Positions 1 through 9,900 of a stretch of DNA of 64,000 nucleotides are shown here, piece after piece. The stretch is from Rheinheimera sediminis. Lineage in GTDB: Bacteria; Pseudomonadota; Gammaproteobacteria; Enterobacterales; Alteromonadaceae. The position numbers and the translations under genes are program-made. The stretch covers positions 62,001-126,000 of the forward strand of contig NZ_RZUF01000015.1 in assembly GCF_004005375.1 (NCBI RefSeq), read 5' to 3'. Position 1 is the first letter of the stretch, and each line of letters starts with the position of its first letter. Under the pieces are notes generated by a model, which ran no database searches, was not told the DNA's origin, and saw only the letters and a program-made list of their open reading frames with translations.

Positions 1-880
1 GCACTTAACGCACGGTGCTACAGTCAGCTCTTCTGGCAAGCTTTACAAAGCTGTGCAATATGGTCTGCACCCTGAAACAGGTGTGATTGATTACGCCCAG
101 GCTGAAGCTTTAGCATTGGAACACAAACCTAAACTGATCATTGCTGGTTTCTCTGCCTATTCAGGCATTATCGACTGGCAGAAATTCCGTGAAATCGCTG
201 ACAAAGTGGGTGCTTACCTGATGGTAGATATGGCTCACGTTGCTGGTTTAGTGGCTGCTGGTTTGTATCCAAACCCAGTGCCAATTGCTGATGTGGTAAC
301 GACCACTACTCACAAAACTTTAGCTGGTCCTCGTGGTGGTTTAATTCTGGCCCGCAAAAACGAAGAGCTGGAAAAGAAATTCAACTCTGCCGTTTTCCCA
401 GGTGGTCAGGGTGGTCCTTTGATGCATGTCATTGCAGCAAAAGCTGTTGCATTTAAAGAAGCGCTGCAACCAGAATTTAAAGTCTACCAGCAACAAGTGC
501 TGAAAAACGCTGTCGCTATGTGTGATGAAATGATCAACCGCGGCTACAAAATTGTATCTGGTGGTACGCAGAACCATTTATTCCTGATGGATTTAATCGA
601 CAAAAACATCACGGGTAAAGAAGCAGATGCTTGGTTAGGTCTGGCTCATATCACAGTGAATAAAAACTCTGTTCCTAACGATCCACGTTCTCCATTTGTA
701 ACCAGTGGTTTACGCATAGGTACTCCTGCTATTACTCGTCGTGGTTTTAAAGAAGCTGAAGCCCGTTTGGTTGCAAGCCTGATCTGTGATGTGCTGGATA
801 GCCGCGGTGACGCTGCTGTGATCGACAAAGTACGTGCCCAGGTGTCTGAAGTCTGTGGCCGTCTGCCAGTTTATGCCTGA
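1..880 (+). CDS. glyA: Serine hydroxymethyltransferase, C-terminal part (5' end outside window)
   Basis: This PLP enzyme interconverts serine and glycine and passes the one-carbon unit to tetrahydrofolate in the cytoplasm. The reading frame is already open at base 2, and the in-frame residues before the first possible start still read as SHMT ([18 protein letters not shown]), so the gene is cut by the window edge and has no internal start. About 292 residues are visible; the E. coli enzyme has 417, so roughly 125 are missing. The PLP-lysine motif [14 protein letters not shown] is present, and the C-terminal part ([13 protein letters not shown]) is intact. A strong terminator follows at 918-944, separating it from nrdR. 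Identification is secure. Confidence 0.97.
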   Translation, partial: HLTHGATVSSSGKLYKAVQYGLHPETGVIDYAQAEALALEHKPKLIIAGFSAYSGIIDWQKFREIADKVGAYLMVDMAHVAGLVAAGLYPNPVPIADVVTTTTHKTLAGPRGGLILARKNEELEKKFNSAVFPGGQGGPLMHVIAAKAVAFKEALQPEFKVYQQQVLKNAVAMCDEMINRGYKIVSGGTQNHLFLMDLIDKNITGKEADAWLGLAHITVNKNSVPNDPRSPFVTSGLRIGTPAITRRGFKEAEARLVASLICDVLDSRGDAAVIDKVRAQVSEVCGRLPVYA

Positions 881-917
881 TTGCTTGCTATGACTGAACA
901 AAGATAGAGTGTTATGA

Positions 918-944
918 TGGCCGCTTAATGCGGCCATTTTTTTC
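918..944 (+). terminator. Intrinsic terminator after glyA
   Basis: An 8-bp perfect stem (ATGGCCGC / GCGGCCAT) with the loop TTAAT is followed by seven T residues. It lies 37 bp after the glyA stop and ends 11 bp before the nrdR start, so an nrdR promoter would have to overlap it or read-through must occur. Confidence 0.9.
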
Positions 945-955
945 GGAGAAATTCC

Positions 956-1408
956 GTGTTTTGTCCTTTTTGTCGTGCCGACGATACCAAAGTTATAGAC
1001 TCCCGCTTAGTGGCGGAAGGGTCTCAAGTAAAAAGACGACGTGAATGTGGCGCCTGCCATGAACGTTTTACCACTTTTGAAGCTGCTGAACTGGTGATGC
1101 CCCGTATTGTAAAACGCGATGGTTCTCGTGAGCCTTATAACGAGGCCAAGTTGCGCAGCGGTGTAATGCGTTCATTGGAAAAACGTCCTGTACCGACTGA
1201 GCAGATTGAATCTTTGATCAGCAAAGTGGAAAGCTTGTTACGTGCCACAGGCGAGCGCGAAGTGCCAAGCCAAATGCTGGGTACTTTGATTATGGATGAG
1301 CTGGTGAAACTGGATAAAGTGGCTTACGTGCGTTTTGCATCTGTTTACCGCTCCTTTAAAGATATCCGCGAGTTTGGCGAAGAAATTGCCCGGCTTGGAG
1401 ACAATTAG
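956..1408 (+). CDS. nrdR: Transcriptional repressor NrdR
   Basis: NrdR is the nucleotide-sensing repressor of ribonucleotide reductase operons; it binds NrdR boxes when its ATP-cone holds dATP/ATP. The 150-residue product has the family length. Residues 1-45 form a zinc ribbon with Cys3, Cys6, Cys31 and Cys34 visible, followed by an ATP-cone (about 49-139; [21 protein letters not shown]). The start is GTG, preceded by a GGAG Shine-Dalgarno. The ribD start codon follows the stop directly, so the two are probably co-transcribed, an arrangement common in gammaproteobacteria. No NrdR box was recognised nearby. Confidence 0.97.
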   Translation: MFCPFCRADDTKVIDSRLVAEGSQVKRRRECGACHERFTTFEAAELVMPRIVKRDGSREPYNEAKLRSGVMRSLEKRPVPTEQIESLISKVESLLRATGEREVPSQMLGTLIMDELVKLDKVAYVRFASVYRSFKDIREFGEEIARLGDN

Positions 1409-2533
1409 GTGAGCTTTACTGAACTCGATCATCATTATATGGCGCGCGCTATAGAACTTGCTTTTGAAGGCCGCTTTACCACTGCACCTAATCCAAATGT
1501 CGGCTCCGTGATAGTGCGCGACGGCGAAGTTGTGGGCGAGGGTTATCATCGTCAGGCTGGTGGCCCGCATGCTGAGGTATTTGCCTTGCGCCAGGCTAAG
1601 CAGCTTGCTTTAGGTGCAAGCTGTTATGTCACTTTAGAGCCTTGCAGTCATTATGGCCGCACAGGTCCTTGTGCTTTGGCGCTGGTCAATGCCGGTGTAA
1701 AAAAAGTGATAGTGGCTATGCTAGACCCTAATCCTTTAGTGGCTGGTCGTGGTATTCAGATACTAAAAGACGCTGGCATTGAAGTACAGGTTGGTTTGCT
1801 TGAGGAGCAAGCCCGAGCATTAAATCCTGGTTTTTTAAGCAGGATGGAGCGGCAAAAACCTTATATCCGGCTTAAACTTGCCACCAGTCTGGATGGGCGT
1901 ATCGCGCTTGCCAACGGCAAAAGCCAGTGGATAAGCTCGGCGCAGTCCCGTTCTGATGTGCAGCTAATGCGAGCACAAGCTCATGCCATTTTGTCGACTG
2001 CTACTACTGTACTTGCGGACAATGCCCGTTTAACTGTGCGCGCTGAAGGTCTTGCTATCACGACTTTGGACTGTGGCTCTGTGCGTCAACCCATTAGGGT
2101 TATTTTAGACCGCAGTCTTAAATTAACAGGCCAGGAGCTTTTGTTTTCACAAAATGGCCCCATAGTGCTGGTGCATGACAAGCAATTCAGGCCTGTATTT
2201 GAGCACCCGCAAGTACGTTTTGTAGCGCTTGATGCTGGTGAGTCAGGACTGAACTTAAACGAATTAATGCCTTTGCTAGTGGCGGAAAATATCAACGACC
2301 TGTGGGTTGAAGCTGGCGCTGTGCTGGCCGGTTCTTTGTGGCAGGCGGGCTTAGTGGATGAACTCATCGTTTATCAGGCGCCTGTACTTTTAGGTGATAA
2401 AGCCAAAGCCATGTTGCAGTTACCTGACTATAGTGAGCTGTCACAAGCTCAGCATTTTGTATGGACTTCAGTTGAGACACTGGGGCCTGATTTAAAATTA
2501 ACAGCAAGGTTAAAACCATGTTTACCGGAATAA
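1409..2533 (+). CDS. ribD: Bifunctional diaminohydroxyphosphoribosylaminopyrimidine deaminase / 5-amino-6-(5-phosphoribosylamino)uracil reductase
   Basis: RibD carries out the second and third steps of riboflavin synthesis: deamination of the pyrimidine ring, then NADPH-dependent reduction of the ribosyl side chain. The N-terminal cytidine-deaminase-like domain (about residues 1-145) shows the zinc motifs HAEVFAL and PCSHYGRTGPC. The C-terminal reductase domain (about 150-370) starts at RPYIRLKLATSLDGRIA-like sequence. The 374 residues match the family. The chosen start is the GTG immediately after the nrdR stop; an ATG ten codons inside is possible. The 3' end overlaps ribE by 16 bp, implying translational coupling. 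Confidence 0.96.
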   Translation: MSFTELDHHYMARAIELAFEGRFTTAPNPNVGSVIVRDGEVVGEGYHRQAGGPHAEVFALRQAKQLALGASCYVTLEPCSHYGRTGPCALALVNAGVKKVIVAMLDPNPLVAGRGIQILKDAGIEVQVGLLEEQARALNPGFLSRMERQKPYIRLKLATSLDGRIALANGKSQWISSAQSRSDVQLMRAQAHAILSTATTVLADNARLTVRAEGLAITTLDCGSVRQPIRVILDRSLKLTGQELLFSQNGPIVLVHDKQFRPVFEHPQVRFVALDAGESGLNLNELMPLLVAENINDLWVEAGAVLAGSLWQAGLVDELIVYQAPVLLGDKAKAMLQLPDYSELSQAQHFVWTSVETLGPDLKLTARLKPCLPE

Positions 2534-3168
2534 TCGAAGCAACGGGTCGGGTGAGCGCTATTAAAGCGTCAGGTTTGGATTTAAAACTGACTATTGAATC
2601 CGACAGCCTGGACTTTGCTGATGTCAAACTGGGCGACAGTATTGCCAGTAATGGGGTTTGTCTGACTGTAACAGCTCTGCATGGCAACAGTTTTAATGCT
2701 GATGTTTCGGGCGAAACTGTAAAGCGTACTTTGTTTAGTCACTACAAAGTAGGGCAATTAGTGAACCTGGAAAAAGCTTTGTTAGCGACAGGGCGCTTAG
2801 GCGGTCATCTGGTCAGCGGCCATGTCGACGGCATCAGCACTGTTGAAAAAATTGAGAAGTTTGGCGAAGCCTGGCAAATCTGGATAAAAATGCCAAAAGA
2901 CTTAGCGCATTACATTGCTGAAAAAGGCTCAATTACGGTAGATGGCATCAGCCTGACGGTCAATGAATTAAGTTCTAGCGCTTTTCGTTTAACCATAGTG
3001 CCTCATACGGCACGGGAAACCACTTTGATGAGCCTAAAAACTGGCAGTCAGGTGCATCTGGAAGTGGATTTAATAGCGCGTTATTTAGAACGTTTGCTGC
3101 AAGGCCGCGAAGGCGCTGGCAGTAAAGGCGTGACTATGGATTTATTGCAACAACGTGGTTTTTTATAA
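2518..3168 (+). CDS. ribE: Riboflavin synthase, alpha subunit
   Basis: This enzyme dismutates two molecules of 6,7-dimethyl-8-ribityllumazine into riboflavin, the last step of the pathway. The 216-residue protein begins with the diagnostic MFTGIIE and is built of two lumazine-binding repeats (about 1-97 and 98-196); the second repeat starts around GHLVSGHVDG. It overlaps ribD by 16 bp and is 30 bp upstream of ribBA. The gene is called ribC in E. coli and ribE in many other bacteria. Nothing is unusual. Confidence 0.96.
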   Translation: MFTGIIEATGRVSAIKASGLDLKLTIESDSLDFADVKLGDSIASNGVCLTVTALHGNSFNADVSGETVKRTLFSHYKVGQLVNLEKALLATGRLGGHLVSGHVDGISTVEKIEKFGEAWQIWIKMPKDLAHYIAEKGSITVDGISLTVNELSSSAFRLTIVPHTARETTLMSLKTGSQVHLEVDLIARYLERLLQGREGAGSKGVTMDLLQQRGFL

Positions 3169-3198
3169 CGCAGTAAGGCCCGGGGCCTGAGGTGAAGT

Positions 3199-4308
3199 AT
3201 GCAACTGAATACACCAGCAGAAATTATTGAAGATATTCGTCAGGGTAAAATGGTTATTCTGATGGATGACGAAGACCGTGAAAACGAAGGCGATCTAGTG
3301 ATGGCGGCCGAATACGTCACCCCTGATGCTGTTAATTTTATGGCCACCCATGGCCGTGGTTTAATTTGTTTGACGCTGACGAAAAAACGCTGTGAGCAGT
3401 TAAAGCTACCCCTGATGGTAGACAAAAACTTATCGCCATTCTCTACCGCTTTTACTTTATCTATTGAAGCAGCCGAAGGTGTGACTACGGGTATCTCTGC
3501 AGCCGATCGTGCCCGCACAGTCAAAGCGGCGGTAGCTCGTGATGCCAAGCCGACGGATATTGTTTATCCAGGCCATATTTTCCCGTTAATGGCGCAGGAC
3601 GGTGGTGTATTAGTACGTGCGGGTCACACAGAGGCAGGGTGCGACTTAGCTCGGATGGCAGGTTTAGAGCCAGCAGCTGTGATTGTAGAAATTTTAAATG
3701 AAGATGGCACCATGGCGCGTCGTCCGGATTTAGAGGTTTTTGCTAAAAAACACGGCATTAAAATAGGCACCATCGCCGATCTAATTGAATACCGTAACTT
3801 GCATGAGACCACCATAGAGCAAGTGGCGAGCTGCCAGTTACCTACTGAATTTGGTGAGTTTAATCTGGTCACTTTCCGTGACACCATCGACAATCAAATT
3901 CATTTTGCCTTGGTTAAAGGTGTGGTTGAAGCAGAGCAACCGACTTTAGTCCGTGTGCATTTACACAACACCTTCAGTGATTTGTTGTTATCTGGCCGCG
4001 GCGCTAATCGCAGTTTTTCTTTGCACTGTGCTATGAAGCGTATTGCCGATGAAGGGGGCGTGTTGGTACTTTTAGGTAAAAACGAAAGTAGCGAAGAGTT
4101 GATGCAAATGGTGCAGAACTTTGAGGCTGAGGACAAGGGCGAAAAAGCCAAAACTGAGCTGTGGAAAGGTACATCCCGTAACGTTGGGGTTGGATCACAA
4201 ATTCTGGCTAGTTTAGGCGTGAAAAAAATGCGTTTGCTCAGTGCACCGAAAAAATATCACGCACTTTCAGGTTTTGGCTTAGAAGTCGTCGATTACGTTT
4301 CTGAATAG
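3199..4308 (+). CDS. ribBA: 3,4-dihydroxy-2-butanone-4-phosphate synthase with degenerate GTP cyclohydrolase II-like domain (RibBX type)
   Basis: Residues 1-200 form a complete DHBP synthase, which makes the four-carbon unit of riboflavin from ribulose 5-phosphate. Visible motifs are [31 protein letters not shown] and [11 protein letters not shown]. Residues 205-369 align with GTP cyclohydrolase II, but the three zinc-binding cysteines expected around SECLTGD...RCDCG are gone: the corresponding stretch reads [20 protein letters not shown]. The second domain is therefore very probably not a cyclohydrolase. This matches the RibBX variant known in Proteobacteria such as Shewanella. A separate functional ribA would be expected elsewhere. 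It is fourth in the nrdR-ribD-ribE cluster. Confidence 0.93.
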   Translation: MQLNTPAEIIEDIRQGKMVILMDDEDRENEGDLVMAAEYVTPDAVNFMATHGRGLICLTLTKKRCEQLKLPLMVDKNLSPFSTAFTLSIEAAEGVTTGISAADRARTVKAAVARDAKPTDIVYPGHIFPLMAQDGGVLVRAGHTEAGCDLARMAGLEPAAVIVEILNEDGTMARRPDLEVFAKKHGIKIGTIADLIEYRNLHETTIEQVASCQLPTEFGEFNLVTFRDTIDNQIHFALVKGVVEAEQPTLVRVHLHNTFSDLLLSGRGANRSFSLHCAMKRIADEGGVLVLLGKNESSEELMQMVQNFEAEDKGEKAKTELWKGTSRNVGVGSQILASLGVKKMRLLSAPKKYHALSGFGLEVVDYVSE

Positions 4309-4579
4309 GCTATGTCCTTCGTACTTGAAGCAGCAGTGTTGTTGAATTCGTGTTGTTATTGCTGAACTACAGTGAACACGAGACGGGCAGGCTAAACCCA
4401 GCCCCTACAGCATCGCCCAGCTGCGACATCACTTACTTTGGGTACTATATTGTAACGACATCACAGATCAATATTTACTAGCCGTGAAATGGCAATCTTG
4501 TGTTATCATGGCGCCCATTTTTTTGAATTCTGGTTTTTTAAAACCATTTTTTGCAGCGAAATTGCAATAAGGATCTCCA
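4309..4579 (+). other. 271-bp intergenic region with an interspersed repeat copy
   Basis: The region between ribBA and ribH holds no gene. It contains a short sequence resembling the repeat beside dxs: CTTGAAGCAGCAG near 4328, then at 4380-4412 a dyad of the form GAGACGGGCAGG...CCCAGCCCCTACAGCA. About 80 bp before ribH a TTATCAT sequence could be a -10 element. No FMN riboswitch motif was seen here or elsewhere in the rib cluster. Confidence 0.6.
4380..4412 (+). repeat. Interspersed GC-rich dyad repeat, copy 1
   Basis: Both ends match the element at 10323-10356: GAGACGGGC on the left and GCCCCTACAGCA on the right, with a variable centre. The stem here is imperfect. It is probably one member of a small intergenic repeat family of unknown function. 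Confidence 0.55.
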
Positions 4580-5044
4580 ATGCAGGTGATTGAAGCCGGT
4601 TTAACCGCTAAAGGTAAGAAGTTTGCCATTGTTGTGGCCAGATTCAACAGCTTTATTGTCGAAAGTTTATTAGACGGTGCTGTAGATACTTTGAAGCGTG
4701 TTGGTGACATTGCTGATCAGGATATCACCGTGGTTCGCATTCCAGGTGCTTTTGAAATGCCATTAGCCGTACAAAAAATAGCGGCCAGCGGTAAATACGA
4801 TGCGATCATTGCCTTAGGTGCGGTGATCCGTGGTGGTACACCTCATTTTGAGTATGTAGCCGGCGAATGTACCAAAGGCTTGGCTCAGGTGATGATGCAG
4901 CACAGTATTCCAGTTGCTTTTGGCGTATTGACTGTTGACAGTATAGAGCAGGCTGTTGAGCGTGCTGGTACAAAAATGGGCAATAAAGGCGCAGAAGCAG
5001 CGATGTCCTCGCTGGAAATGGTTAACGTTCTCTCTCAGTTGTAG
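4580..5044 (+). CDS. ribH: 6,7-dimethyl-8-ribityllumazine synthase
   Basis: RibH condenses the RibD-derived pyrimidine with DHBP to give lumazine, the substrate of riboflavin synthase, and usually assembles as a large icosahedral or decameric complex. The 154 residues match the family. Visible active-site segments are [16 protein letters not shown] near the N-terminus, [10 protein letters not shown], the [14 protein letters not shown] loop and [12 protein letters not shown]. The ATG is preceded by AAGGATCT as ribosome binding site. nusB follows 8 bp downstream, the usual ribH-nusB order. Confidence 0.97.
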   Translation: MQVIEAGLTAKGKKFAIVVARFNSFIVESLLDGAVDTLKRVGDIADQDITVVRIPGAFEMPLAVQKIAASGKYDAIIALGAVIRGGTPHFEYVAGECTKGLAQVMMQHSIPVAFGVLTVDSIEQAVERAGTKMGNKGAEAAMSSLEMVNVLSQL

Positions 5045-5052
5045 GATTTTTG

Positions 5053-5466
5053 ATGAAACCTAATGCACGTCGTTTGGCTCGCTCCTTGGCCGTTCAGGGA
5101 GTTTACAGCTGGCAGGTCAGTAAGAACCCTATTGGTGATATCGAACAGCAGTTATTGCTGGAACAAAATACAAAACATCTGGACGTGGGCTATTTCCAGG
5201 ATATTTTGCGTGGTGTGGCGGTGAACCATCCAGTACTGGATGAAGCGGTAAAGCCGTTTCTGGATCGGCCATTTGAAGAAATAGATCTGGTTGAAAAAGC
5301 CATATTGAGAGTTTCAGCTTATGAGTTGAAATATCGTCTGGATGTGCCTTACAAGGTAGTGATTAACGAAGCCATCGAACTGGCGAAAGCCTTTGCGGCT
5401 GATGACAGCCACAAGTTTGTTAACGGCATCCTCGATAAAGCCGTCAAACGCCTGCGAACCGAATAA
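5053..5466 (+). CDS. nusB: Transcription antitermination factor NusB
   Basis: NusB binds boxA RNA together with ribosomal protein S10 and supports antitermination on rRNA operons. The 137-residue all-helical protein begins [20 protein letters not shown] and ends in the typical [13 protein letters not shown] chose the ATG at 5053 rather than the TTG one codon earlier because homologues begin there. It lies 8 bp after ribH and is followed by a terminator-like hairpin that runs into the thiL start. Confidence 0.96.
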   Translation: MKPNARRLARSLAVQGVYSWQVSKNPIGDIEQQLLLEQNTKHLDVGYFQDILRGVAVNHPVLDEAVKPFLDRPFEEIDLVEKAILRVSAYELKYRLDVPYKVVINEAIELAKAFAADDSHKFVNGILDKAVKRLRTE

Positions 5467-5475
5467 AAAATGGAG

Positions 5476-5498
5476 AGCCGGCGTAAGTCGGCTTTTTT
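5476..5498 (+). terminator. Hairpin plus T-tract abutting the thiL start codon
   Basis: A 7-bp stem (AGCCGGC / GTCGGCT, one G-U pair) is closed by a GTAA tetraloop and followed by six T residues. The next base is the A of the thiL ATG. The only purine-rich Shine-Dalgarno candidate, GGAGAG at 5472-5477, lies on the far side of the hairpin. The element may attenuate nusB-thiL transcripts, or the hairpin may bring the Shine-Dalgarno close to the start. Confidence 0.75.
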
Positions 5499-6458
5499 AT
5501 GGGTGAATTTGAGTTAATTCAACGTTGTTTTGCTGAGGCAGGCCGTAAACGTACGGACGTGGCCATAGGTATTGGTGACGACGGTGCTGTGTTGCAGGTG
5601 CGAGAAGGTTGTGATTTGGTGATCACCACCGACAGCATGGTCGAAGGTATCCATTTTTTCCCGGATGTCGATCCGCGTTCACTCGGCCACAAGTTAGTGG
5701 CGGTGAATGTCAGCGATTTAGCCGCTATGGGGGCAGAGCCATGCTGGTTGTCTTTAGCTTTAACTTTACCTAAAGTGGATGAAGACTGGCTGACTGCGTT
5801 TGCAGAGGGGTTGAGTGAGACTGCAGACTACTATAACTGTCAGTTAATAGGCGGAGATACCACCCGTGGTCCGTTAAGCTTAACCATGATTGCCAAAGGT
5901 TTGGTGCCTAAAGGTAAAGCAATTACCAGAGCCGGCGCCCAAAACGGCGATTATTTGTATGTCACCGGAACTCTGGGGGACGCGGCTTTGGGTTTACAGC
6001 TGGTGCAAAATAAGGTTGAGATCAGTAAAAAGCACCGTGCTCATATACTGCAACGTTTTCATTATCCAACTGCTCGTGTGGCTTTAGGTCAGGCGCTACG
6101 TAACATAGCCAGTGCAGCAATGGACATATCAGATGGACTGGCTGGTGATTTACCTCATATTTTGCGGCGTTCGAAGGTTGGTGCCGTAGTTGATGTAAGT
6201 AAACTGCCTATGTCGCAAGCTCTAAAAGATAGCTGTAGCCCAGAACAGGCAGTGCAGTACGCCTTGTCGGGTGGTGAAGACTACGAGTTGCTGTTTACAG
6301 TACCCGAAAACCGTCGTGGCTCGCTTGAAGTATTACTCTCTCCTTATGGTGTCCCCGTGACTTGCATTGGTCGTATTACCGGCGCTGTGGGTAAGCTTGA
6401 CTTTAAGCAGGGCGATGCTCCTTTTTTATACCAGCATTATGGCTTTGAGCATTTCTAA
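5499..6458 (+). CDS. thiL: Thiamine-monophosphate kinase
   Basis: ThiL phosphorylates thiamine monophosphate to the active cofactor thiamine diphosphate. The 319 residues match the family. The protein starts GEFELIQRCFAEAG, equivalent to the E. coli N-terminus, so the ATG at 5499 is supported even though it has no conventional ribosome binding site within 15 bp. Motifs of the PurM-like fold are visible: GIGDDGAVL, DLAAMGAEPCWLSLALTLP, IGGDTTRGP, AMDISDGLAGDLPHI and SGGEDYELLFT. Its stop overlaps the pgpA start (TAATG), implying translational coupling. Confidence 0.96.
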   Translation: MGEFELIQRCFAEAGRKRTDVAIGIGDDGAVLQVREGCDLVITTDSMVEGIHFFPDVDPRSLGHKLVAVNVSDLAAMGAEPCWLSLALTLPKVDEDWLTAFAEGLSETADYYNCQLIGGDTTRGPLSLTMIAKGLVPKGKAITRAGAQNGDYLYVTGTLGDAALGLQLVQNKVEISKKHRAHILQRFHYPTARVALGQALRNIASAAMDISDGLAGDLPHILRRSKVGAVVDVSKLPMSQALKDSCSPEQAVQYALSGGEDYELLFTVPENRRGSLEVLLSPYGVPVTCIGRITGAVGKLDFKQGDAPFLYQHYGFEHF

Positions 6459-6952
6459 TGGCCTTAACACATAACACTAAGCCTAAATTTGAACTAAGAA
6501 AGTGGACTCACTTTCTCGCTTTAGGTTTTGGCTCTGGCTTGGCACCGAAAGCGCCTGGTACCTTTGGTACTTTAGCAGCGCTACCTTTTATTTATCTGCA
6601 GTCTCTGCTCAGTCCTCAGTTTGCGCTACTTTGGCTGTTGTTTGCGTTTGTACTGGGCTGCTATGTTTGTGGGCAGACGGCACGAGATATAGGCGAGCAT
6701 GATCATGGCGCCATTGTTTGGGATGAAGTTGCAGGCTTCAGTCTGGCTATGTGGTGCATTCCGTTTCAATGGCACTATCTGCTGGTTGGTTTCTTACTCT
6801 TTCGCTTTTTTGATATAGTCAAACCCTGGCCGATACGTCTGCTGGATAAAAAAGTTCATGGTGGCTTTGGTATAATGATTGACGATATCTTAGCTGGATT
6901 CTTTAGCTGGCTCATTCTCTTCACGCTGGTGCAGTGGCAAGCTTTTAGTTAA
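6458..6952 (+). CDS. pgpA: Phosphatidylglycerophosphatase A
   Basis: PgpA removes the phosphate from phosphatidylglycerophosphate at the inner membrane to yield phosphatidylglycerol. The 164-residue protein has the conserved N-terminal segment FGSGLAPKAPGTFGTLAALP, the motif WDEVAGF and the C-terminal segment FRFFDIVKPWPIRLLDKKVHGGFGIMIDDILAG, plus three or four hydrophobic segments. It overlaps thiL by one base. The nusB-thiL-pgpA order is conserved across gammaproteobacteria. Confidence 0.96.
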   Translation: MALTHNTKPKFELRKWTHFLALGFGSGLAPKAPGTFGTLAALPFIYLQSLLSPQFALLWLLFAFVLGCYVCGQTARDIGEHDHGAIVWDEVAGFSLAMWCIPFQWHYLLVGFLLFRFFDIVKPWPIRLLDKKVHGGFGIMIDDILAGFFSWLILFTLVQWQAFS

Positions 6953-6975
6953 TATAAATTTTTCCCTGCAAAGCG

Positions 6976-9900
6976 GTGATCTCTGTGCGTTTCTCGCTGT
7001 TGGTTTTTTTTGCCTTTTTTTCTATAGCCTGCTTTGGTCGGGTGTCTCCAGTTTCTGTTTACGATTTTGATATCAAGCACTGGAATAGTGCAGATGGTTT
7101 ATCATCGAACTCGGTACGTGCAATAAGCCAGGACTCATTTGGCTATGTATGGGTGGGGACCCTGTATGGCTTAAATCGTTTTGATGGCCATCATTTCACC
7201 CAGTTCAGTACCAAAACCAGTCGCCAGCTAGCGAGTAACTCGATTAATAAGCTGCTGCTAGACCAGCAAGGTTATATGTGGGTTGGAACTAAGGCTGGTT
7301 TATCAGGTTTTAATCCGCAAACCTTACAGTTTGATCGTTACCCTATATTGGCGGAAGTCACATCCATAGTGCAGGTGGCTCCAGAGGAAATATGGGTGGC
7401 AGCAGAAAACTTATTCAAGGTTAAGCAAGGTAAAGTAAGCCGTATTCATAGCATAAAAGAAGCTGTGATGCAGATGGAGGTGGCAGGGGATTCTGTATTC
7501 ATCAGTACCAGCAAAGCTTTGTTTAAACTTAGTTTACAGGGTGAAATTGAACAAATCGCTTTGCCTGAAGAATTGCAGCAACACCCATTGTATGATTTGA
7601 GCTGGTTCAATAATACCTTGCATTTCGCCAGCGAGTCTGGCTATTTCCATCTGGATGAAAATCAGCAGGTGGCTCGCTGTGATATTCATGGTGTGGATAA
7701 TTCAGCTGTTTATAAAATGTTCAAAGATAGCTCGGGGAATGACTGGATCTCTGGTTATAACAAATTGTATCACCGCCATGCCGGACAAGAGTGGCAACAT
7801 ATTAGTGCGGAAGAGTTGGGAAGTTCACCTTGGTTCAGCGATATCTTTGAGGACAAAGATCATAATATTTGGCTAGCCAGTTTCAGCGAGGGTCTATATC
7901 GGGCCTCACCAGGTAAAATGCGCCGTGTGGTAGGAAAGGGTCAGCAAGATATGGTGGTGCGCAGTGTGCGTTACTCAGCCAGATTAGATAGTCTTCTGGT
8001 GGCAACTCAGACCAATGTAGGGTTGTTAAAGGCTGATCAGCATTTTCTTGAGTTGGTCGATCATCAGTCGCTCGGCCAAAGTACAGTTTATGATTTTTAT
8101 GACAGCAGCAACCTGTTATGGCTGGGAACTGACACCGGGTTGTTGCTATACAATTTTGACGATGGTCAAATCAGTCGGCCCTTCGAAGAGTTAATAGGAA
8201 CCTCCATTCGTGTGGTTCAACCTCACTCTGAAACAGGTTTGTGGTTTGGTGGTGCCAGTGGCTTGTATCACTATAATGGCGAAGTGCTTAAAGCCGCCCC
8301 TTTTAACGCTGACCTTGAATCCGCCTTTGTTACAGTGATAGAAGATCAGGGTCAGGAGCTGTTGGTGGGCACCACCAGCGGTTTGTATGCTTATCAGCAT
8401 GAAAAACTAAATAGGGTTGGTTTAGGAACACCTCTATTCGGGGCTTATATAACCAGTGTTTTGTCTCTTTCGGATCAACAACTTCTCGTTGCCACGCTGG
8501 ACGATGGCTTGTTTATTAAAAGTCCAGAAGGACAATGGCAACAATACGACAGCAGCAATGGTTTACCCTTAGATCCAGTGGTCAGTTTATGGTACGACAA
8601 AGACTCAGATTATTTATGGGCCAGCAGCTTAAAGGGGCTATTCAGGTTCAGACCTCCTGCTGAGCATGATGGTGGCAAAATAGTGAACTTTGAGTTGATC
8701 TTATCACCCTATGATAGACAATTAGGTACAGCTCCGGGGCGTTGTTGCAATGGAGCTGGCCATAGTAAAGTGGCTAAATGGCAAGATCAGCTGTGGTATC
8801 CCAGTTTAAAAGGTCTGGTTGCAGTGCCTATATCTTTAACTCTGGCGTCTAACAGATCGCTTCAGCCTTTATTGCAGGAGATTAGTGGGCAAAAGTCATA
8901 CAGGCTATTACCTGAGCAACATCAAGTGGTGCTCGAAACCTCGGACCGTAATATCAGTATTCGATACAGTGCACTGGAATTTATTAAAGCGAATTCGGTC
9001 GAGTTCCGCTATCAACTTCTTGGTTTTGATCAGGAATGGCAGCAGGTAGGACAGCGGCGTGAGGCTATTTATACCAACTTACCCCCTGGTAGTTACCAGT
9101 TTGTGGTTCAGGCTCGTTATGCCAGCCAAAATTGGACAGAGCAACAGCAATTAACGGTTGAGTTGGTTGTCCCCCGACTATTTACTGAAACTATAGTCTA
9201 CAAAGGATTATGGGCACTATTGGTGATTCTTGCTTTGTATGGCCTGGCGTGGCTGTGGCGCCGTAACGCCATCATGCAACAACAGGAATTGACTAAGTTG
9301 GTCCGTTTACGTACCGCCGAACTGGAAAATAGTAACTCTCGTTTGAGTGAGCTGAATGAGCAGCTGTCTCAACTGACTCACAAAGATACGTTAACTGGCC
9401 TTCGAAACCGCCGCTTTATGTTCGAGCAGTTACCTAAGGACGTGGAACAGTACCAGCACAACAGAGACGCTATGCTGCAACAAGGCAAATGTATAGCGCT
9501 ATTGCAACTGGACATGGATAATTTCAAAGCTATTAATGATGCCTATGGCAACAGTGCTGGAGATACTGTGCTACAACAAATCAGTGGCTTGTTATTGCGT
9601 GAAAGTCGGGGGGCCGACTATGTGGTGCGTTATGCTGGTGAGCAGTTTGTTCTGGTGTTAAGAGATGTTGAATATGCCTCAGTACGTGATTTTGCCTTAC
9701 AGTTGAACCAACTGGTTGCACAGGCGAACTTTCAAATCCCGGATGGAAGAACAGTGTCTTTGACCTGTTCTATTGGTTATAGCTGTTTCCCACTTGAGCT
9801 GTTGGGAGGACAACTTATTTCTTGGGAAATCTCTTTGCAATTAGCTGAAATTGCGTTAAACAAGGTAAAAGAATCAGGTCGCAACGGCTGTGCCACTCTG

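Noticed and set aside
4309-4579. FMN riboswitch near the rib genes
   Set aside because: No FMN-aptamer conserved segments were found in this gap or upstream of ribD or ribBA.
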